From NCBI GenBank assembly GCA_017542915.1, contig JAFXWI010000078.1, forward strand, positions 1 to 35,326: a stretch of DNA of 35,326 nucleotides. The letters are read 5' to 3'. This stretch comes from Paludibacteraceae bacterium. Lineage in GTDB: Bacteria > Bacteroidota > Bacteroidia > Bacteroidales > Paludibacteraceae. The notes beneath the pieces were generated by a model that worked only from the letters and a program-made list of their open reading frames with translations, did not search any database and was not told where the DNA came from. The translations under genes and the position numbers were made by a program. Below are positions 7,674-15,811 of this stretch, in pieces (positions within the stretch are counted from its first letter, which is position 1; the number at the start of each line of letters is the position of its first letter).

Positions 7674-7705
7674 CAAAGTTACTGCTTTTTTTTGATTTGA
7701 CCAAA
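7674..7705 (-). promoter_or_regulatory. Promoter of the rplM-rpsI-rpsB-tsf operon
   Basis: On the minus strand TTTG (7702-7705), 20 bp, TAACTTTG (7674-7681) followed by CACGC. This is a perfect match to the Bacteroidota consensus. The sequence upstream (7706-7798) is very A/T-rich with several A- and T-runs. Confidence 0.88.
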
Positions 7706-7724
7706 TTTTTTGGAAAGAAAAATC

Positions 7725-7750
7725 AAAAAATCGTCATTTTGTGATGATTT
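7725..7750 (-). terminator. Weak candidate terminator after the small lipoprotein gene
   Basis: On the minus strand AAATCATC pairs with GACGATTT with one mismatch across a 7-nt loop, followed by a run of T. It lies 49-74 bp past the stop at 7799 and just before the rplM promoter. The stem is A/T-rich, so this is a tentative call. Confidence 0.35.
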
Positions 7751-7798
7751 ATGATGATTTTGTGCTATTTCCAAAGCCATTAACGGTCATTTTCTCTC

Positions 7799-8332
7799 TT
7801 ATTTCTGCGAGAAAGCAGAGAGCAGTGTGCTCAGAGCACCGGCATATTGGGATGCTGTGTTGGCGTACTGAGAGACAGAAGTAGCCGTGTTCTGTGCTTG
7901 ACCGGAGATCTGCTGAACCGATTCGCTATTTTTCACAATGTCCACCAAACTGTTCGTTACGGTCTGCACATTATTCTGCGTAACGAGACCCAACGACGAA
8001 GCGATCAAACCCTTACCGAAACCTTTCAGGTACTCTTGATCTTTGTAGTTCGCCTTCAATCCCTGACAATTAGAAATCAAGGTAATGGTGTTCAGTACGT
8101 TCTGCATGTTCGAATAATCGTACTTATTGCCGTCCGCCTTGTACTGGTTGTAGAGACTGAGCAACGCGGTTCCGGCTCCCTGTCCGGCATTCATTGCATT
8201 GGGCGCTGCTTGAGTAGTAGTGGTGGGTGTTGTTGTACTGGCAGGAGCGTTCGTTCCTGCATTGTTTTGCATCATTCCGCAGCTTGTCATTAACATGGCA
8301 GCAGCTGCTACTAAAAGAACTTTTTTCATCAT
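7799..8332 (-). CDS. Small lipoprotein of unknown function
   Basis: 177 residues (176 if the second ATG at 8329 is used). A signal peptide ends in the lipobox MTSC (Cys at about residue 18). A Gln/Asn/Thr/Pro-rich linker (about 20-50) leads to a helical domain with TALLSLYNQYKADG, NTITLISNCQGLKANYKDQEY and a Ser/Ala-rich C-terminus. I do not recognise a named family; it resembles small helical lipoproteins seen in Bacteroidales. It is the last gene of the long minus-strand run starting at gyrA and follows the nitroreductase by 24 bp. Envelope location is inferred from the lipobox; the function is unknown. Confidence 0.85.
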   Translation of the reverse strand: MMKKVLLVAAAAMLMTSCGMMQNNAGTNAPASTTTPTTTTQAAPNAMNAGQGAGTALLSLYNQYKADGNKYDYSNMQNVLNTITLISNCQGLKANYKDQEYLKGFGKGLIASSLGLVTQNNVQTVTNSLVDIVKNSESVQQISGQAQNTATSVSQYANTASQYAGALSTLLSAFSQK

Positions 8333-8356
8333 TAATGTATTTTAAAGTGTGATTAA

Positions 8357-8950
8357 TTACCAACCGTTATAATGTATATTTTCGGGTTTGTATTTGTCTT
8401 TTACTGCCGGTTGCTCAGCCGGAACACCGACAGGCACTACGCAGAGCGGAATAATATGTTCCGGCAAACCCAATAGTTGTTGTACCATCGTTACGCGGTT
8501 CATATCCGGATGCAGACCTGTCCAAACGGCACCAAGTCCCATCGCATGAGCAGCTAACAACAGGTTTTCTGTAGCAGCGGACACATCGTTGATCCAAAAG
8601 GCAGCCAAATCGCCTTCGATGGTCTTACTCAAGTCTCCGCAAGGGATAAACGCACAAGCAGGACGATTGCTGCAGCGTGAGTACGGCAGCGCTTCGCCTA
8701 ACTGAGCGATGATCTTCTCATCGGTTACTACGACGAACGCCCAAGGCTGTTTGTTAAGAGCCGAAGGAGCTGCCATAGCGGCACGCAGGAGAGTGTCAAT
8801 CTGCTCGGCGGAGATCTTCTCACCGGTGAACTCACGCACCGAGACACGTGTCATCAGGTTCTCAATTGCTTCGTTTTTCATACTTTCATTGGGTTTGTTG
8901 CAAGCTGCTAATGCTATCGCACAAACAGCTGCGAGAAGGATTCTTTTCAT
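8357..8950 (-). CDS. Nitroreductase-family flavoprotein with a lipoprotein signal
   Basis: 197 residues. The N-terminus MKRILLAAVCAIALAACNKP is a lipoprotein signal with the lipobox LAAC. The rest is a nitroreductase/FMN-reductase fold: RVSVREFTGEKISAEQIDTLL, then AAMAAPSALNKQPWAFVVV (FMN-binding region), and GLGAVWTGLHPD near the C-terminus. Such enzymes use NAD(P)H to reduce nitro compounds or quinones through FMN. An exported, lipid-anchored form is unusual for a flavoenzyme, although Bacteroidota do have several. It lies 18 bp after the metallophosphoesterase gene and 24 bp before the small lipoprotein. Confidence 0.9.
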   Translation of the reverse strand: MKRILLAAVCAIALAACNKPNESMKNEAIENLMTRVSVREFTGEKISAEQIDTLLRAAMAAPSALNKQPWAFVVVTDEKIIAQLGEALPYSRCSNRPACAFIPCGDLSKTIEGDLAAFWINDVSAATENLLLAAHAMGLGAVWTGLHPDMNRVTMVQQLLGLPEHIIPLCVVPVGVPAEQPAVKDKYKPENIHYNGW

Positions 8951-8968
8951 TATTGGATGAGCTATGGA

Positions 8969-10537
8969 TTAGCGGATTATTTTTTGACCGTTTTGGATAT
9001 ATACTCCGTGTTGCGAAGGATCGGTAACCGGACGACCGAGTATGTCGTAAATGGTGTCGTCATCAATTCCCATACGGACATTCTCCACTGCCTCTTGCTG
9101 CGAGGAATTTATACGAAGCATAGGATGCAAATCGTCCGTCTGATCGCTGTATATACTTAAGCTCCAAAGCGTCACATCCTCCACCAACGATTGAACCGGT
9201 TCTCTTGCCATCACTTTAGCCATGGTAGCAAATATTGTTGCCAATTCGTCCAAGGAGCTATATACTTCCATCAGCATATTTTCCATGCCGTTGTACAAAG
9301 AATCGGCGAGAGCGTTCCCTATCTCTGGACGTTCATTCTCATTAGCCTCGCTATGAAACAGATACAGATTAACCGCCGCATTTCCTATATGACGCTGCAC
9401 GAGATCTATTTTAGCGGAATCCGTTTGCGGCAGCGCGGCTTTGAGATAAGGAGCCAAATAGCCCATGTGTATAGAGTTTAACTTGGCTTCGACGAGAGAC
9501 CAGTTGTTATCTACTTTCTGCCAAGCGCGGAGAGCCAAAGTCGGAATCATAATCTCTGTATGCTCCGCCATCCACTCACGGCTATAACTTGTCATGTCAG
9601 GAATAGTATCCAGCGAAGTGATATATCCGGTCTCTACCTGCACATCCCTCCGATCGTCCGAAACGGTGAGCCACCGATACGGGCAAGGATAAGTGATCGG
9701 CGAACCGGTGGAGATCTCCACGATGCTGTCCGTCGTCAGCCCCGTTGTATCGCGCCAAGTGGTAATACTGTTCACATGGAAATGTCCTGTCAGCACAAGT
9801 CGCACACCATGATACATCAGACTATCCCGCACGGTAGCAGCGTTCTTGAGTTGGCAGGCAGCCTCCAACTGTCCCTGCATATCAAAATGATCCATCAGTT
9901 GCCAATGACACATCGCAATGATCATGTTTCCTTTTTCTACAGCGCTGTCCGCTTGTGCCAACAGCCAAGCGAGTGTCTCATCAGAAAGCGAACCAATACC
10001 GGCATTGTCATGCGAACCGTCAATACCTAATACCGACACACCTTGGAAAGGCTCTGCAACGTAGCTATGTGATGCAGGATCTTTAGCAATCGCTTGTTCG
10101 TAAACGAGGCTATACGTACTCTCCCAATTTTCATCGCTCAGGCTCTCTATGCTTGTTTTCTCTTCGCCCCTATACGCATAGGCATTGCCGCCTATATCGT
10201 GGTTTCCGGGTATCAATAAGGTCTTAATACCCGCTTCCTGCAAGGTGTTGAGCGAAGAAACGACGAGCTGATGACTCTCTATTTCTGCATCTTTGGTCAG
10301 ATCTCCAGGGATGAGCAGTAGATCCGGTCGGTATAAAAGAGCTGTATCCATCAATGCCTGCCATGTAGCAGCACTCTGATCAATCATCTTACGTTGTCCT
10401 GCCATCATCTGCTCAAATGCTTGTCCATAATCGGTCAGCGAAGGCGCATACACATGCGGATCCGCAATGACCAAGATTCGTTCCTGCGCCATCAGACTCA
10501 TTGGCAAAAACAGCAATAATAAAAATACTTTTTTCAT
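8969..10537 (-). CDS. Secreted calcineurin-like metallophosphoesterase with T9SS-type C-terminal domain
   Basis: 522 residues. A signal peptide ends MSLMAQ. The phosphoesterase domain shows the metal-binding motifs in order: IADPHVY (D-x-H, about 23-29), IPGDLTKDAE (GD), IPGNHDIGG (GNHD), MCHWQLMDH and LTGHFHVNS (GHxH). The last 35 residues (TIYDILGRPV...HGVYIQNGQKIIR) look like a short type IX secretion C-terminal sorting domain. The protein is therefore probably a T9SS cargo, cleaved and attached at the surface by PorU/PorV, which are encoded in this window. The substrate is unknown. It starts 4 bp after the AspT-OmpA fusion gene, so the two are probably co-transcribed. Confidence 0.9.
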   Translation of the reverse strand: MKKVFLLLLFLPMSLMAQERILVIADPHVYAPSLTDYGQAFEQMMAGQRKMIDQSAATWQALMDTALLYRPDLLLIPGDLTKDAEIESHQLVVSSLNTLQEAGIKTLLIPGNHDIGGNAYAYRGEEKTSIESLSDENWESTYSLVYEQAIAKDPASHSYVAEPFQGVSVLGIDGSHDNAGIGSLSDETLAWLLAQADSAVEKGNMIIAMCHWQLMDHFDMQGQLEAACQLKNAATVRDSLMYHGVRLVLTGHFHVNSITTWRDTTGLTTDSIVEISTGSPITYPCPYRWLTVSDDRRDVQVETGYITSLDTIPDMTSYSREWMAEHTEIMIPTLALRAWQKVDNNWSLVEAKLNSIHMGYLAPYLKAALPQTDSAKIDLVQRHIGNAAVNLYLFHSEANENERPEIGNALADSLYNGMENMLMEVYSSLDELATIFATMAKVMAREPVQSLVEDVTLWSLSIYSDQTDDLHPMLRINSSQQEAVENVRMGIDDDTIYDILGRPVTDPSQHGVYIQNGQKIIR

Positions 10538-10541
10538 TGTT

Positions 10542-13397
10542 CTAATATTGTATAGTTATCTCCACACGACGGTTTTGTTGCCGCCCTTCCTCTGTATTAT
10601 TATCCGCTACAGGCTGCGTGTCTCCGTAGCCAAAAGCACTTATCTTCTCTGGCATACAACCAAAAGCGATAAGTTGTCTGCGCACCGATTCTGCACGTGC
10701 CTGCGAGAGGGCTTTGTTCGCTTCCGGCTGACCGATATTATCTGTATGTCCTGCCAAACGAACTTTGTAACCATACGTACTTACAAAAGTCGCAATACGT
10801 TTCAGTTCGGGTAACGACACCGCCATGATCACATCGCTTCCCGTTTCGAAGAGCAGGTTGTTAATTGCCACTGCCTCATTCGCTTTAAGAATAGTAATCT
10901 GTTCCGGACGTTTGTCCTCCGGCAGGGTGATACGATATATGTCATGTTTTCTGCCGGATTTCTGCGCATAATAGGCAGTCATACCATCGGCAGAAATCTT
11001 GTACCAGCAGTCACGTCCTGGCGTGTTGATCTGCTCCCCTAAGTTCTCCGGCTCCGACCAGCAGTTCCAGCACGTATCGCTCAACCGGCGGCTCACCCAC
11101 ACATCTAAATCGCCTATCGTTCCCTCTCTGTTGGAAGAGAAATAGAGCGTTTTCATATCCGGATGAAGAAATGGCGAACGCTCCATGCCAGGCGTATTGA
11201 TGACTGAACCAATGGAATACGGTTTTCCCCAACGACCTTGTGCATCACGCTCGGAAACAAAGATATTAAGCGAAGGCTTCTCTTCTCCCTCTGCCGGATA
11301 ATTGGCGGCAAAAAGGAGTGCCCTTCCGTCTGCAACTATCATCGCATCTGCTTGCCAGTTGCCGAGTTGCATATAGGCGGGCAAAGGACGCGGTTCTGTC
11401 CAGCCTTGTGCGCCGCGTTGCGAGAAACACATCCGTCCTTCCACGAACACTAACATCAATCGTCCGTCACCGCTGACAGAAGTCGGGGCTTCGTTCCGAT
11501 AGGGGTTACTGAGTCCCGGAACAATCATTGCTCTACTCCACTCGCCTGTTCTTCGATCCCGACGGGAAATGAAAATATCCTCCGATACGTTCGATTCCGA
11601 GCGATTGAGTCCCACGAAATAGAGAGTGTTATCATCCAAGGTGAGCGTAGGACCGTATTCCTCACCGATCTCGGTATTGATGGTGTTGGGCAATAGTTGC
11701 GGTTGGATACTATCCGCTGTGGTGAAACTGCAGAAGATGAGAATCAACAGCTGAGCCGCCATCACACGAAGGAAGGTAGCAAACGGACTAAGCGTTGCAT
11801 AGCAAATAGCCGCCTGATTATTCTCGTTCGAAAGCGACTGAGCATACGGCAAAGCCATGGCACAAGTCATGGAACCTACCATCAGACCCACCACATTGAA
11901 ATAATTCATATGCAGCCATTTATAAGCAATAGCGCCCACTATCAACAGAGGAATGATGGTGATCAGGAATCCGTATCCGATCCATAGATATCCGCCATTG
12001 ACTACCGTCGGCACAAAATCCTCGCCTACCGAGAGACCCAATGCCGCCAAAAACAAGGTCAGACCCACTTGACGCAGCATCATATTTGCCGATGTAGTAG
12101 AGAACGTCACCATGTTATAGTACGGTCCGTAATGACCGATCAAGATCGCCACAATCAGCGAACCGCCCACTAATCCGAGTTTGAAAGTCGTACCCATACC
12201 CGGAATCGGAATAGGCAACAGTCCAACGCAGATACCCAATACGATACCGAAGAAGACCGGTAACAAATGCGGTGCATCCAGACGTTTCAACTCGTTTCCG
12301 AAAGTATCGGCTACGCGGCTCACATCATTCTTGTCTCCTACTACCATGATACGGTCTCCTAATTGGAGAATCATATCCGGTGTGGCAAGCAGGTCTATAC
12401 CGGCACGGTTGACACGCGTGATAGTAGCATGATACTGCTGACGCAGATTGAATGTACGGATGCGTTTTCCGTTGCACTCTGGTCGGGTAACGGCTATACG
12501 GCGAGATATCAGGTGATTGGATTTCTCGCTCTGCACATGCAAGTCATAATTCTTGGTCTGACCTAATAATCGCAGCGTAGGAATATATTGTTTCTCGGTC
12601 AGCACGCGCAGTGTATCGCCGTTTCGGAAGGTCGTTTGCTCGTTCACCAACTCATCCGATCCGTCGGGACGAATCACTCGGCTGACGACGATCTCTTTCA
12701 CCGGACAGAGTTGTACCAACTCATCTATCGTCAACACATCCAACTGCGGATTATTGAGCGTTATATCCACACAAACAGGCTCTTCGGTCGTGGCTTTGGC
12801 TGCTTCTTTGAGTTGCGCCTCTTCTTGCGGCAGACTGATGCGGAATGCTTTGCGCACCAGTTCAAATGCCAAGATCAAACCCACTATACTAAGCGGATAA
12901 GCTACGGCATAACCGGTAGCAATAGTCGGTTCAATGGTACCTGTCAGATCTTGATAAGCCTGCTGAGCCGATGCCAACGAAGGAGTGGAAGTCACAGCTC
13001 CGGACATCACACCCGTCATAGTTGCCATATCGATACCCGTGACATAATGCAGTACGATCGTACACACACACGCCAACAGCACAATAGCCGCTGCTAACAT
13101 ATTCAGTTGCAATACCCCTCTTTTGAACGGCGAGAACGATGGACCAACTTGCAAACCAATTGAATAGACAAAGAGTATCAGACCAAAATCCTCGGCAAAC
13201 TGTGCCACACTATGGTCTATATTCACGCCTACGGAAGCCAAGGCGATGCCCACAAAGAGCACCCACGTAACGCCCAGCGAGAAGCTTTTGATCTTCGCTT
13301 TCTCGCCAAGCCATAGGCCAATTGTCATCACTATGGTCAGCCACAAAAGGGACTGCGTGATGGAGGGATGAAACAAAAAGTCTTCTATTGAACTCAT
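10542..13397 (-). CDS. AspT/YidE-type permease fused to PD40 beta-propeller and OmpA domain
   Basis: 951 residues in one unbroken frame. Residues 1-180 form the first membrane half with GAVTSTPSLASAQQ (133-146). About 205-370 hold two RCK_C (TrkA-C)-like domains. About 375-560 form the second membrane half with the related GSMTCAMALPYAQ (508-520). Up to here it matches AspT/YidE/YbjL transporters, which end at this helix. The frame continues with PD40-type propeller repeats (about 575-830; GPTLTLDDNTLYFVG, SPFLHPDMKTLYFSSN) and an OmpA domain (about 845-951) with GHTDNIG and NRRVEI, the peptidoglycan-binding Asp and Arg. AspT has periplasmic termini in published topology work, which would put the added part in the periplasm. 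An internal ATG at 11762 (Met546) begins a signal-peptide-like stretch, so a separate 406-residue product is possible. The substrate is unknown. Confidence 0.9.
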   Translation of the reverse strand: MSSIEDFLFHPSITQSLLWLTIVMTIGLWLGEKAKIKSFSLGVTWVLFVGIALASVGVNIDHSVAQFAEDFGLILFVYSIGLQVGPSFSPFKRGVLQLNMLAAAIVLLACVCTIVLHYVTGIDMATMTGVMSGAVTSTPSLASAQQAYQDLTGTIEPTIATGYAVAYPLSIVGLILAFELVRKAFRISLPQEEAQLKEAAKATTEEPVCVDITLNNPQLDVLTIDELVQLCPVKEIVVSRVIRPDGSDELVNEQTTFRNGDTLRVLTEKQYIPTLRLLGQTKNYDLHVQSEKSNHLISRRIAVTRPECNGKRIRTFNLRQQYHATITRVNRAGIDLLATPDMILQLGDRIMVVGDKNDVSRVADTFGNELKRLDAPHLLPVFFGIVLGICVGLLPIPIPGMGTTFKLGLVGGSLIVAILIGHYGPYYNMVTFSTTSANMMLRQVGLTLFLAALGLSVGEDFVPTVVNGGYLWIGYGFLITIIPLLIVGAIAYKWLHMNYFNVVGLMVGSMTCAMALPYAQSLSNENNQAAICYATLSPFATFLRVMAAQLLILIFCSFTTADSIQPQLLPNTINTEIGEEYGPTLTLDDNTLYFVGLNRSESNVSEDIFISRRDRRTGEWSRAMIVPGLSNPYRNEAPTSVSGDGRLMLVFVEGRMCFSQRGAQGWTEPRPLPAYMQLGNWQADAMIVADGRALLFAANYPAEGEEKPSLNIFVSERDAQGRWGKPYSIGSVINTPGMERSPFLHPDMKTLYFSSNREGTIGDLDVWVSRRLSDTCWNCWSEPENLGEQINTPGRDCWYKISADGMTAYYAQKSGRKHDIYRITLPEDKRPEQITILKANEAVAINNLLFETGSDVIMAVSLPELKRIATFVSTYGYKVRLAGHTDNIGQPEANKALSQARAESVRRQLIAFGCMPEKISAFGYGDTQPVADNNTEEGRQQNRRVEITIQY

Positions 13398-13424
13398 AAC
13401 TTCTAACTTCTAACCTCTAACCTC
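13397..13424. repeat. Heptamer array across the cinA stop and the permease start
   Basis: Four 7-bp units (TAACTTC twice, TAACCTC twice on the plus strand) begin at the A of the permease ATG and run into cinA. On the minus strand TAG recurs every 7 bp and thus hits all three frames. The third TAG is the actual cinA stop, and the last residues of CinA (RLEVRS) are encoded by the repeat. Confidence 0.85.
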
Positions 13425-14647
13425 TTAATCATTCCTACAAGCGCTTTAGTGCAAGCTCTATCTGTGATCTGTTCACGCAGTTTGCCTAAATGGAAACACT
13501 CTGCGGTTGTTCCCTCGGGAGTAGCCCACGCCATCCAAACCGTGCCGACAGGCTTCTCTTTGCTGCCTCCGGTAGGTCCCGCTATGCCGCTCGTCGCGAT
13601 AGCATAATCAGTTCTAATTTGTTTGCGAATAGACTCAGCCATTACGCGCACTACTTCTTCGCTTACTACACCATACTTCTGAATCATCTCTTGAGGCACA
13701 CCTAACAGATGCTCTTTCACAGAGTTGTCATAGCTGATTACCGAGCCCCAATAGAAGGCTGAACTGCCTGCATGTTTATTCAGCAACGCCGCCAATTTTC
13801 CGCCGGTACAACTCTCTGCCGTTGCAATTGTAGCACCGCGCGCTTTCAGCAAATTGCCGACAATCACCTCCAAGGGCTCATCCGTATCGGCTATCAGATA
13901 ATCGCTTACCAATCCTTTCAGACGCTCGAACCAATCCTGCATCTCTCCCTCCGTAGCCTCGCCATAAGAGGACAGACGCAGACGGATGATACCATCTTTT
14001 GGCAGATAAGCTAAATGGAGGTACCCGGGTTTGGTATTCTCATATTCTTCCAAGAGAATCGCCAACGAACTCTCCGGAATCCCCGTCACCTGCAGCGTTT
14101 TATGAATAATTTTTAATTTTTCATTTTTAATTTTCAATTCCAAAATATACGGCAGAATCTGCTCCTCCATCGCAATCTTCATCTCGTACGGCACACCGGG
14201 CATAGAAGCTAAGATCTTATCGCCTTTATGGAAAACCATCAATGGGGCACTTCCTACTCTGTTCTCCAGAATCTGAGCACATTCGGGCACGAGCCATTGG
14301 GTAGCCGTCAGACGGTTCAGCACATCCGGACGCTCCTTATAGAGTTCGTATATATGTGCGCGCACGCGCTCATCTTCTATAAGGTGTGAACCGAAATACT
14401 CGCACAACACATGTTTGGTGATATCATCTTTCGTTGGCCCGAGTCCGCCGGTTGTCAGCACAAGATCGGCTCTGCCAAACGCCTCATTCAAGGCATTGAT
14501 AATATGCTCCCTATCATCATGAACGGACGTGATCTGGTATAACTCTATACCCTGTTCGTTCAGTTTCTCTGCCATCCAAGCGGAGTTGGTATCCACCACC
14601 TGCCCTATCAGCAGTTCGTCTCCTATCGTAATTATTTCTGCGCGCAT
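13403..14647 (-). CDS. cinA: CinA-family nicotinamide-nucleotide amidase / competence-damage protein
   Basis: 414 residues from the ATG at 14647; an ATG four codons upstream is less likely because CinA proteins start at AEIITIGDELLIGQ. The N-terminal MoaB-like (COG1058) domain shows VDTNSAWMAEKL and TTGGLGPTKDDITK. The C-terminal amidase domain (about 255-414) shows TAESCTGGKLAALL, GVVSEEVVRVMAE and ATSGIAGPTGGSKEKPVGTVW. CinA recycles pyridine nucleotides by hydrolysing NMN. The middle has an in-frame heptamer array (14107-14141) giving the Lys/Ile-rich stretch KIKNEKLKI. Its start overlaps the end of the DUF3109 gene by 16 bp, implying coupling. Confidence 0.94.
   Translation of the reverse strand: MRAEIITIGDELLIGQVVDTNSAWMAEKLNEQGIELYQITSVHDDREHIINALNEAFGRADLVLTTGGLGPTKDDITKHVLCEYFGSHLIEDERVRAHIYELYKERPDVLNRLTATQWLVPECAQILENRVGSAPLMVFHKGDKILASMPGVPYEMKIAMEEQILPYILELKIKNEKLKIIHKTLQVTGIPESSLAILLEEYENTKPGYLHLAYLPKDGIIRLRLSSYGEATEGEMQDWFERLKGLVSDYLIADTDEPLEVIVGNLLKARGATIATAESCTGGKLAALLNKHAGSSAFYWGSVISYDNSVKEHLLGVPQEMIQKYGVVSEEVVRVMAESIRKQIRTDYAIATSGIAGPTGGSKEKPVGTVWMAWATPEGTTAECFHLGKLREQITDRACTKALVGMIKRLEVRS
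14107..14141. repeat. Heptamer array inside cinA
   Basis: Five 7-bp units (TAATTTT twice, TCATTTT, TAATTTT, CAATTCC on the plus strand) are read in frame by cinA. The other two frames on the coding strand contain stops. The cinA frame is open because the third unit differs from the first two. Confidence 0.8.
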
Positions 14648-15219
14648 TGTTTTTTCCACTCTGATGCTGTTAGTTCTAATTCATCGTACCATGCTTGCCC
14701 GAATCTGCGTATCAGCGGTTCCTTAAGGAACTGATAGAGAGGCAGATGGTTTTTCTTTCCTAATACTCGGGCGCAATGACAGATGTCCCAACGATGGTAT
14801 TCAAGTCCAATATATTCCCCCACTTGCGTCAATCGTATTGGATAGAGGTGGCACGACATAGGCTTCTTAAAATCTATCTTTCCGGCATTGTACGCTTTCT
14901 CAATCAAGCAATAACACCATCCGTTATGATCCGTTCGGGCAAAGACACAATCTTTGTCATTCACAATAGAAGTAACCCTCTCTCCGGAAGGATCATTATA
15001 GGCAATCCCTTGCGCTTCTACCACGGCTTTGGCTTCTTTGGTCATATCCGGCAGCAAGATTGGCAAGATACTTTGTATCTTTTCTTCCTCTTCGGCTGTC
15101 AGCGGAGCTCCGGCATCGCCTTCGATGCAGCAACATCCGCGGCAAGTCCCCAAATCGCAGCAGAACTCCTTCTCCAAGATATCGAGACTGACGAGTGTAT
15201 TATTTCCGATCACAAACAT
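14632..15219 (-). CDS. DUF3109 family cysteine-rich protein
   Basis: 195 residues from the ATG at 15219; an ATG five codons upstream (15234) is possible, but family members start close to IGNTLVSLDILEKEF. The Cys-rich segment CDLGTCRGCCCIEGDAGAPL near the N-terminus, with the later CVFARTDHNGWCYC and MSCHLYPIRL, resembles the YkgJ-type metal or Fe-S cluster-binding arrangement of this family. The biochemical role is unknown. It overlaps mntP upstream by 10 bp and cinA downstream by 16 bp, so the three are tightly coupled. Confidence 0.88.
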   Translation of the reverse strand: MFVIGNNTLVSLDILEKEFCCDLGTCRGCCCIEGDAGAPLTAEEEEKIQSILPILLPDMTKEAKAVVEAQGIAYNDPSGERVTSIVNDKDCVFARTDHNGWCYCLIEKAYNAGKIDFKKPMSCHLYPIRLTQVGEYIGLEYHRWDICHCARVLGKKNHLPLYQFLKEPLIRRFGQAWYDELELTASEWKKQCAQK

Positions 15220-15773
15220 AGGCCTTCTAAACAAATCTTAATTCCAAGACCGATGAGGACTAATCCTCCTATCAACTCCATATTCAGTTTCAGTTTTCCC
15301 ACAAACACGCCAAGCAGGTAGCCTCCCAACGAAAAGAGTGCGGTAATACCTCCTATCGTCACGACCGAACGGAAAAGCCAATCGGGATAAGGAACGAAAA
15401 GCAATCCGGTAGCTAACACGTCAACGCTGGTAGCTACAGCCAAGAACAGCAGATAGCGGACACTCCAGTTGGCTTTCTTGCCATGCTCTTTATGCTCAAA
15501 CGCCTCGATGATCATTTTAATACCCAACGTGCCGAGTAACACTAAAGCGATCCATGGGGCATATGTCCGCATGAATTGGACAAACAGACTGCCGGCGAAA
15601 TACCCGATCACGGGCATTCCGGCATGGAAAAGACCAAAGATTATCGCCATCAACGCAGGACGAGGACGATTATGCATATCGTGAATATCCGTCGTCAATC
15701 CTTGTACTGCCGATACAGCACAACAATCCATCGCCAAACCGATTCCCATTATGATGACATTCAGCCAATCCAT
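15210..15773 (-). CDS. mntP: Manganese efflux pump MntP
   Basis: 187 residues with about six membrane helices. Two related halves are seen: GIGLAMDCCAVSAVQGL near residue 10, with the conserved Asp of the MntP DxxAxS motif, and AVATSVDVLATGLLF in the second half. LGIKMIIEAF and GLVLIGLGIKICLEGL are the other family landmarks. MntP exports Mn(II) from the cytoplasm. The ATG at 15773 lies 3 bp after a heptamer array, and the 3' end overlaps the DUF3109 gene. No yybP-ykoY-type riboswitch is apparent; the gene is embedded in the operon. Confidence 0.9.
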   Translation of the reverse strand: MDWLNVIIMGIGLAMDCCAVSAVQGLTTDIHDMHNRPRPALMAIIFGLFHAGMPVIGYFAGSLFVQFMRTYAPWIALVLLGTLGIKMIIEAFEHKEHGKKANWSVRYLLFLAVATSVDVLATGLLFVPYPDWLFRSVVTIGGITALFSLGGYLLGVFVGKLKLNMELIGGLVLIGLGIKICLEGLCL

Positions 15774-15776
15774 GGT

Positions 15777-15811
15777 TAATTTTGAATTTTTAATTTTGAA
15801 TTTTTAATTTC
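15777..15811. repeat. Heptamer array between def and mntP
   Basis: Five 7-bp units alternate TAATTTT and GAATTTT (plus strand). On the minus strand TAA occurs in all three frames within 30 nt. One of these is the def stop codon, and the array ends 3 bp before the mntP ATG. Confidence 0.85.
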
